Below, one piece after another: positions 58,673 to 64,000 of a DNA stretch of 64,000 bases (position 1 is the first letter of the stretch; each line of letters opens with the position of its first letter). A program made the translations under genes and the position numbers. The notes below the pieces were generated by a model. It made no database searches. It was given only the letters and a program-made list of their open reading frames with translations, and was not told the DNA's origin. The DNA is from Clostridiales bacterium (lineage in GTDB: Bacteria; Bacillota; Clostridia; Oscillospirales; Ruminococcaceae). The stretch is from assembly GCA_019423685.1 (NCBI GenBank), contig JAHZAY010000002.1, forward strand, positions 1 through 64,000, written 5' to 3'.

Positions 58673-58837
58673 TTTGTCTGTAAAAATTGTAATCCTGTGC
58701 GGCAAGGTTTGTAAAAGAGCCTTTTGTCCAAAATCCCGGCAAGGAGCACCGGGATTGAAAACGGTTTGGCGCTTGCCAAACAAGTCACCTATAGTGAATT
58801 GGCGGGCTGGCCGCCATTTGAAGGAGGAATGTCACTC
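58673..58837 (+). other. marR-ABC spacer with hairpin
   Basis: AATCCCGG (58732-58739) pairs with CCGGGATT (58749-58756) with no clear T-tract. It may be an RNA processing or attenuation hairpin. No gene is present. Confidence 0.45.
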
Positions 58838-60583
58838 ATGCTAAAAACGCTTGCTCGCAGCATCCGCGAGTTTAAAAAACCGGCACTCATCACTCCGCTT
58901 TTGGTTACGGTGGAGGTTATCCTGGAGTGCATCATCCCATTTGTAATTGCCAATCTGGTCAACGAGATGCAGGCTGGCTGTGGAATGGATGTCATCGTCA
59001 ACTACGGCATCCAGCTGGTTGTGATGGCAGTTTTGTCCCTGGTTTTTGGCGTTGCCGCCGGCAATACCTGTGCCACTGCGTCCACCGGTTTTGCGCGCAA
59101 TCTTCGTCAGGATATGTTCTACCGTATCCAGGATTATTCCTTTGAGAATATTGATAAGTTCTCTGTGTCCAGTCTGGTTACCCGTATGACGACCGACGTT
59201 GTCAATGTACAGATGTCCTTTATGATGATTATTCGTGTTGCCATTCGTGGACCTTTGATGCTCATCTTTTCCTTTGTAATGGGCTTTGTAATGGGCGGAC
59301 GTCTTGCGCTGATCTTCCTGGTCACCATCCCGCTGTTGGCTGTCGGCCTGACCCTGGTTATCCGCAAAGCTACCCCAATCTTCCGCCGCGTATTCCGCAA
59401 ATATGATGCCCTGAACGATTCGGTTCAGGAAAATGTCCAGGCGATGCGCGTTGTCAAGAGCTATGTGCGTGAGGAATACGAAAAGAAAAAGTTTGATGTT
59501 GCTGCGGAAGATGTTTGCGGCGACTTCACCCGCGCTGAGCGCATCATGGCGCTGAACAACCCAATGATGCAGATCTGCGTCTATGCCGGTATGGCATTTG
59601 TGCTGTCCTTCGGTTCCTATGTCGTCATCACCAGCCAGGGTATTGGCATTGCAGTAGGTCAGATGTCTTCCATCTTAACCTACAGCTTCCAGATTTTGAT
59701 GAGCTTGATGGTTCTGTCGATGGTATTTGTTATGATTACCATGTCGATGGAGTCGGCTGAGCGTATCGTTGAGGTCCTCTCCGAACAGAGCAACCTCACC
59801 AGCCCAGAAAACGCCATCACCGAAGTGAAAGACGGCTCGATTGATTTTGAGAACGTAAACTTTAAATATTCCAAAAAGGCGGAGCGCAACGCCCTGTCCA
59901 ACGTAAACTTACATATTAAATCCGGTGAGGTAATCGGTATTCTGGGCGGAACAGGTTCTTCCAAGTCCACCTTGATCCAGTTGATTCCGCGTCTATACGA
60001 CGTCACCGAAGGTTCCGTCAAGGTAGGCGGCGTGGATGTCCGCGACTATGACCTGGAAGTGCTGCGCAACAACGTAGCAGTTGTGTTGCAGAAAAACGTC
60101 CTCTTCAGCGGCACCATCAAGGACAACCTGCGTTGGGGCAATCCGAACGCCACCGACGAGGAGATGCTGGAAGCTTGCAAGCTGGCACAGGCGGACGAAT
60201 TTATCCAGCAGTTCCCGGATAAGTACGACACATGGATTGAGCAGGGTGGCGCCAACGTCTCCGGCGGTCAGAAGCAGAGACTTTGTATTGCAAGAGCGCT
60301 GCTGAAAAAACCGAAGGTGCTCATCCTCGACGACTCCACCAGCGCGGTCGATACCCGCACCGATGCCCTTATCCGCGACGGCTTCCGCAAGTTTATCCCG
60401 GAAACCACCAAGATTATCATTGCCCAGCGTGTTGCCTCGGTTGAGGACGCAGACCGCATCATCGTCATGGAGGGCGGCCGCATCAACGATATCGGCAACC
60501 ACGCAGAATTGATGGAACGCAACGAAATCTACCGCGAAATTTATACCACTCAGAACAAGGCAGGTGATCACGATGGCGAATAA
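58838..60583 (+). CDS. ABC exporter half-transporter 1 (degenerate ATP site)
   Basis: This 581-residue exporter has six membrane spans then an ATPase domain. Walker A reads GGTGSSKST, where the last Gly is replaced by Ser. The signature is VSGGQKQ. Walker B ends LILDDSTSAVD, with Asp in place of the catalytic Glu. Such a half is the non-canonical side of heterodimeric multidrug exporters like LmrCD or TM287/288. ATG 58838 has AAGGAGG 10 bases upstream. It overlaps the second half by 11 bases, so equal amounts are made. Confidence 0.93.
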   Translation: MLKTLARSIREFKKPALITPLLVTVEVILECIIPFVIANLVNEMQAGCGMDVIVNYGIQLVVMAVLSLVFGVAAGNTCATASTGFARNLRQDMFYRIQDYSFENIDKFSVSSLVTRMTTDVVNVQMSFMMIIRVAIRGPLMLIFSFVMGFVMGGRLALIFLVTIPLLAVGLTLVIRKATPIFRRVFRKYDALNDSVQENVQAMRVVKSYVREEYEKKKFDVAAEDVCGDFTRAERIMALNNPMMQICVYAGMAFVLSFGSYVVITSQGIGIAVGQMSSILTYSFQILMSLMVLSMVFVMITMSMESAERIVEVLSEQSNLTSPENAITEVKDGSIDFENVNFKYSKKAERNALSNVNLHIKSGEVIGILGGTGSSKSTLIQLIPRLYDVTEGSVKVGGVDVRDYDLEVLRNNVAVVLQKNVLFSGTIKDNLRWGNPNATDEEMLEACKLAQADEFIQQFPDKYDTWIEQGGANVSGGQKQRLCIARALLKKPKVLILDDSTSAVDTRTDALIRDGFRKFIPETTKIIIAQRVASVEDADRIIVMEGGRINDIGNHAELMERNEIYREIYTTQNKAGDHDGE

Positions 60584-62510
60584 CAATCAGAAAGCGGCGG
60601 CAGCTCCCTCCACCACACCGCGCGGCCACCGCGCGCCAAAAGGTGTTATCAAGCGCTTGCTCAAGACCCTGTTGGAGTTCTATCCGGTACTGCTGCCGGT
60701 GACCATTGTCTGCATTTTAATCAATGCAATTGTCAGCTCCATCCCATCGGTCTTTATGCAGAAGATTATTGCAATAGTAGATTCTAGCTACAAGAGCGGA
60801 GACTGGAATTCCGTCTCGGGCCAGATCCTGGGAGCGGTTGCCATTCTGGTCGGCCTGTATGTTATCAGCTTGATTGCAGGTTTCTTCTACACCCAGATGA
60901 TGGCGATCATCACACAGGGATCGCTCAAAAAGCTCCGTGAGAAGATGTTTGACCACATGGAGGACCTCCCGATCAAATATTTTGACACCAACGGCCATGG
61001 CGACATCATGAGCTATTACACCAACGACGTCGACACCCTGCGCCAGATGATCAGCCAGAGCTTGCCGCAGATGCTCATCTCGGCAGTTACTCTGATTACC
61101 GTATTTGCCATCATGCTGTATTACAGCGCCATCCTGGCAGTACTGATTGCAGCAGGTGTCGTTTGCATGGTATTTTTGGCCCGCTATGTCACCAGCCATT
61201 CCTCCAAATACTTCCTGCGCCAGCAGATCACTCTGGCCAATGCAGAGGCATTCATGGAAGAGATGATGACCGGACAGAAGGTCATCAAGGTATTCTGCCA
61301 CGAGGAAGCTGCCAAGAAAGATTTTGATAAGGTCAATGGCGAAATCTTCTTCAACGCCCGCAACGGTAACCGCTTTGCAAACGTCCTGATGCCGCTGTTG
61401 AGCAACGTCGGCAACGTCATGTATGTCGTTGTTGCATTGGTCGGCGGTGCGCTGCTGCTGACCGATGTGCCCAACATCAGCTTTTCCGGTATGGCCTTCA
61501 GCATCAGCATTGTCGTACCATTTTTGAACATGACCAAACAGTTTGCCGGTGCAGTCGGTCAGGTTTCCAACCAGGTCAACATGGTCATTATGGGTTCTGC
61601 CGGTGCACACCGCATCTTTGCTCTGCTGGATGAGCCGGTTGAAACAGACGACGGCTATGTCACCCTGGTCAACGTCAAAGAAAATGCAGACGGCTCCCTC
61701 ACCGAGTGCAAGGAGCGCACCAATGTATGGGCATGGAAACATCCGCATCACGATGGTACCCTGACCTACACTAAGTTGCAGGGCGATGTCCGCTTCTACG
61801 ATGTCAACTTCGGTTATACTCCGGAAAAGACCGTTTTGCACAACATCAGCTTGTATGCAAAACCCGGTCAGAAGGTCGCCTTTGTAGGTTCGACCGGCGC
61901 CGGAAAGACCACCATCACCAACCTGATCAACCGCTTCTACGATATTAACGACGGCAAGATCCGCTATGACGGCATCAACATCAACAAGATTAAAAAGAGC
62001 GATCTGCGCAAGAGCCTTGGCATCGTATTGCAGGATACCAACCTCTTTACCGGCACCGTTATGGAGAACATCCGGTACGGAAATCTGGATGCCTGCGATG
62101 ACGAATGTATTGCGGCGGCAAAACTGGCCGGAGCGGACGACTTTATCCGCCGCCTGCCACAGGGCTACAACACCATGCTGTTTGGCAACGGCGCAAACCT
62201 GAGCCAGGGACAGCGGCAGCTGTTGGCCATCGCCCGTGCTGCGGTTGCTGATCCGCCGGTAATGATTATGGATGAGGCGACCAGCTCGATTGATACCCGC
62301 ACCGAGGCAATTGTACAGCGCGGTATGGACGCTTTGATGAGCGGACGTACAGTATTTGTCATTGCACACCGCCTGTCGACTGTACGGAATGCGAATGCGA
62401 TCATGGTACTGGATCACGGCCGCATCATCGAGCGCGGAACACACGAAGATCTGCTCAAGCTCAAAGGTACATACTATCAGTTGTATACCGGTGCGCTGGA
62501 GCTCGATTAA
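60573..62510 (+). CDS. ABC exporter half-transporter 2 (canonical ATP site)
   Basis: This 645-residue partner has a charged Ala/Pro-rich N-terminus, six membrane spans and an ATPase domain with canonical Walker A GSTGAGKTT, signature LSQGQRQ and Walker B MIMDEATSSID with catalytic Glu. A 40-residue insertion lies between the membrane and ATPase parts (VKENADGSLTECKERTNV). Together with the first half it forms an exporter, probably for drugs or peptides, under MarR control. A good terminator follows. Confidence 0.94.
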   Translation: MANNNQKAAAAPSTTPRGHRAPKGVIKRLLKTLLEFYPVLLPVTIVCILINAIVSSIPSVFMQKIIAIVDSSYKSGDWNSVSGQILGAVAILVGLYVISLIAGFFYTQMMAIITQGSLKKLREKMFDHMEDLPIKYFDTNGHGDIMSYYTNDVDTLRQMISQSLPQMLISAVTLITVFAIMLYYSAILAVLIAAGVVCMVFLARYVTSHSSKYFLRQQITLANAEAFMEEMMTGQKVIKVFCHEEAAKKDFDKVNGEIFFNARNGNRFANVLMPLLSNVGNVMYVVVALVGGALLLTDVPNISFSGMAFSISIVVPFLNMTKQFAGAVGQVSNQVNMVIMGSAGAHRIFALLDEPVETDDGYVTLVNVKENADGSLTECKERTNVWAWKHPHHDGTLTYTKLQGDVRFYDVNFGYTPEKTVLHNISLYAKPGQKVAFVGSTGAGKTTITNLINRFYDINDGKIRYDGININKIKKSDLRKSLGIVLQDTNLFTGTVMENIRYGNLDACDDECIAAAKLAGADDFIRRLPQGYNTMLFGNGANLSQGQRQLLAIARAAVADPPVMIMDEATSSIDTRTEAIVQRGMDALMSGRTVFVIAHRLSTVRNANAIMVLDHGRIIERGTHEDLLKLKGTYYQLYTGALELD

Positions 62511-62520
62511 GCGAAGAAAC

Positions 62521-62556
62521 AAAAAATCCCGAACCAAAAAGGTTCGGGATTTTTTT
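62521..62556 (+). terminator. terminator of the ABC exporter operon
   Basis: A 15-bp stem AAAAAATCCCGAACC/GGTTCGGGATTTTTT has an AAAAA loop. It is symmetric, so it also serves the convergent gene at 62585. Confidence 0.93.
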
Positions 62557-62584
62557 ATGCTGCAAATGTTGCAGGACGGATGTT

Positions 62585-63349
62585 TTAAACGGAAAGCAAA
62601 TTGGCTGCGGCATTGTTGATGCACCGCAGGGCATTGAGCGATCTTGGATAGCCGATATACGGCAGGCATTGCGATAAAACGGCAATCAAAAAGGCCTTGT
62701 CGTTTCCGATGCGCAGGTTAGCCTCTGCATGGGAGGTCAGCTGTGGCTCACACCCGCCCTGCGCCAAAAGGAAGCAGAAGGTGATCATCTCACGCTGTCT
62801 GTAATCCAGCCCTTTGCGCGTATAATAGTCCCCAAAGCAGTTGTCCGACAACCACCTGTTGATGTGCCGGCTTTCCTCTGGACCGGACTGGGAGAAGCCG
62901 CGCATCGAATCGCCGAAGATGTCCACCTGTGCCTGTTCGCCGGCTGCCAATCGGGTGTCTGGGGTAGTGGTGGCCTGCGGTTCCAAAGGAAGCGATATGC
63001 CTTGGGAGGCAAAAACGGCATTGGTTGCCTTTAAGAATGGAAAGACACGTCCGATGCCGAGGTATGCGGTGGCCTGGTAGACGACCTCTTTGATCTGTAC
63101 GGGAGTCAGTCCGGCACCCAGTGCGGCGGGCAGCATGGATTTGTAGAGTTCCAATCCCTGGCAGCCGAGCAGCGCCGCAAGAATGGCCATCATGCGGGTG
63201 GACTCGTCCAATTCGCCCTGCTTTGTGACCTCGTCGAGGGCAAAATTCTCAAAAAACTTAGTGAATTCCGGGTCGGTGCGGGCAAGCTCTCCGTCTGCAC
63301 CTTCCAGCGCCTGTATGCATGCTGCTTTGCACGATTCAGTTTGATTCAT
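62585..63349 (-). CDS. carboxymuconolactone decarboxylase-family protein
   Basis: This 254-residue protein has two CMD/AhpD-like helical units (about 20-115 and 130-250). Conserved marks include MMAILAALLGCQGLELYK and LDYRQREMITFCFLLAQGGCEPQLTSHAEANLRIGN. Family members act in redox or thiol-peroxide metabolism. The AhpD CxxC pair is not evident, so the activity is uncertain. ATG 63349 follows AGGTG. It is driven by a MerR-type promoter (63514-63544), as is common for CMD genes linked to AdhR-like MerR regulators. Confidence 0.82.
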   Translation of the reverse strand: MNQTESCKAACIQALEGADGELARTDPEFTKFFENFALDEVTKQGELDESTRMMAILAALLGCQGLELYKSMLPAALGAGLTPVQIKEVVYQATAYLGIGRVFPFLKATNAVFASQGISLPLEPQATTTPDTRLAAGEQAQVDIFGDSMRGFSQSGPEESRHINRWLSDNCFGDYYTRKGLDYRQREMITFCFLLAQGGCEPQLTSHAEANLRIGNDKAFLIAVLSQCLPYIGYPRSLNALRCINNAAANLLSV

Positions 63350-63513
63350 CACAATCACCTCATCATAACGATAAAAGTTTTGTTTTATTTTATTAAGGAG
63401 CGAGAGGCACACCTTCATCATTTGGCAATGAAGGAATGACCGTCGCTTTTTGGGACAATTTAATAGTAGAAGCTGCTTTGGTAAAAGTACGGAGAGATCC
63501 TCTCTTCCCTTTA
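63350..63513 (-). other. long leader of the decarboxylase gene
   Basis: The 155-base leader on the minus strand stays open in frame with the gene and also in another frame (ending GSLRTFTKAASTIKLS...). It resembles short dispersed intergenic sequences seen in related gut Clostridia, as far as I recall. There is no ribosome site for an upstream start. Confidence 0.35.
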
Positions 63514-63544
63514 ACCCTACACCCTTGAGCTGACTCCAAGTCAA
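63514..63544 (-). promoter_or_regulatory. MerR-type promoter with 19-bp spacer
   Basis: On the minus strand TTGACT (63539-63544) and TAGGGT (63514-63519) are separated by 19 bases. The spacer carries a CTTGGAGT...GCTCAAGG dyad. This over-long spacer with a central dyad is the hallmark of promoters activated by MerR-family proteins. No merR gene is in the window. Confidence 0.8.
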
Positions 63545-63638
63545 ATGAAGTTTTTGTAAACGCCCATAGACAAAAGCTCTGACAGCGAAAAGTATGCAAG
63601 CTGTAGATCCTCTTTTTTGATCTGGGCGGGAGTTTTGC

Positions 63639-63667
63639 TTTACGCATTTTTTCTTTCATGGTACAAT
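63639..63667 (+). promoter_or_regulatory. rlmH promoter
   Basis: TTTACG (63639-63644) and TACAAT (63662-63667) are 17 bases apart, about 40 bases before the gene. Confidence 0.7.
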
Positions 63668-63708
63668 GACACCATAAGACAACAACATAAAGAAGGGAAG
63701 GAATGCAG

Positions 63709-64000
63709 ATGCTTCGTATTGATTTGCTTGTGGTGGGCAAACTCAAGGAGGAATACTGGCGGCGCGCCTGTGAGGAATATGTCAAGAGGCTCGGCGCATT
63801 TGCAAAGGTACAGATTGTAGAACTGCCGGAGGCCAAGGTGCCACAAAATCCCAATGCTGCACAGATTGCCGCAGCGCTCAAGACAGAAGGACAATCCATC
63901 CTCGCAAAGATTCCCGGACAGAGCGTAGTGGTGGCGATGTGCATCGAGGGACAGATGCTCTCCTCCGAGCAGCTGGCAGAGCAGATGGAGCAGCGCAGCG
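63709..64000 (+). CDS. rlmH: 23S rRNA pseudouridine-1915 N3-methyltransferase, 5' part
   Basis: The first 97 residues of RlmH are visible before the window ends. The opening LRIDLLVVGKLKEEYWRRACEEYVKRL matches the family, followed by VELPEAK. The SPOUT knot that binds SAM lies beyond the window. It methylates pseudouridine 1915 in helix 69 of 23S rRNA. Start 63709 is preferred over 63703 because of spacing to AAGG. Confidence 0.93.
   Translation, partial: MLRIDLLVVGKLKEEYWRRACEEYVKRLGAFAKVQIVELPEAKVPQNPNAAQIAAALKTEGQSILAKIPGQSVVVAMCIEGQMLSSEQLAEQMEQRS

Noticed and set aside
60717..62669. 650-codon minus-strand frame opposite ABC half-transporter 2
   Set aside because: It is a shadow of a clear ABC transporter and runs through the terminator.

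Overview
The window is a piece of a Clostridia chromosome. The best fit is a gut Oscillospiraceae/Ruminococcaceae-type Firmicute, judged from strong AGGAGG ribosome sites, TTGACA/TATAAT promoters, single-chain GlyRS and ICE genes typical of that group; no species is claimed. It carries two integrated mobile elements in an ordinary housekeeping background.

Region 1 (1-about 3000) is the right end of a small integrative or mobilisable element. On the minus strand it has a RepA-like AAA ATPase (cut by the window edge), a ribbon-helix-helix relaxosome protein, a tyrosine integrase and an excisionase-like protein. A divergent XRE repressor sits next to an array of GCTTAG/CTAAGC half-sites. The element abuts the 3' end of guaA.

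Region 2 (3020-7700) is chromosome: guaA, a secreted protein with a cadherin-like C-terminus, glyS, and a tRNA-Pro/Thr/Tyr cluster with near-consensus promoters and a terminator.

Region 3 (about 7700-57900) is an integrative conjugative element (ICE). In order it has: a candidate oriT; a ParM/ParR-like pair; a double ribbon-helix-helix protein with an acidic tail; a C5-cytosine methylase; an amidoligase with a gamma-glutamylcyclotransferase; a 1405-residue thioester/Cna-B surface adhesin with its sortase; accessory genes (MetK, Toprim, beta-helix, N4/N6 DNA methylase); MobC and relaxase; a DUF4314 protein, PcfB and an ArdC-like protein; and the type IV secretion core (VirD4, Maff2-type, TrbL-like, PrgI, VirB4, M23 peptidase). 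A complete Kdp potassium operon with its KdpDE sensor system is carried as cargo on the opposite strand. Distal genes are a sigma-like protein, a DinG/XPD helicase and a group of serine recombinase genes, two full-length and two carrying complementary half-sets of domains. At the right end is an AAA+ ATPase/subtilisin pair resembling the IetAS defence or plasmid-stability system.

Region 4 (about 58000-64000) is chromosome again: a MarR regulator with a heterodimeric ABC exporter, a carboxymuconolactone decarboxylase behind a MerR-type promoter, and the start of rlmH.

The most unusual observations are these. (1) Several ICE genes, including the relaxase, PcfB, TrbL and PrgI genes and the cytosine methylase, have no ATG/GTG/TTG where their start should be; a well-spaced Shine-Dalgarno sequence is followed by ATC, ATA, CTG, GCC or TAG. 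(2) Many ICE accessory proteins share short basic C-terminal tails ending in Glu-Arg, possibly a common secretion signal. (3) The serine recombinase domains are split between separate genes. (4) The IetA-like ATPase carries a C-terminal helix-turn-helix, and its promoter has three GTGTCCAA repeats.
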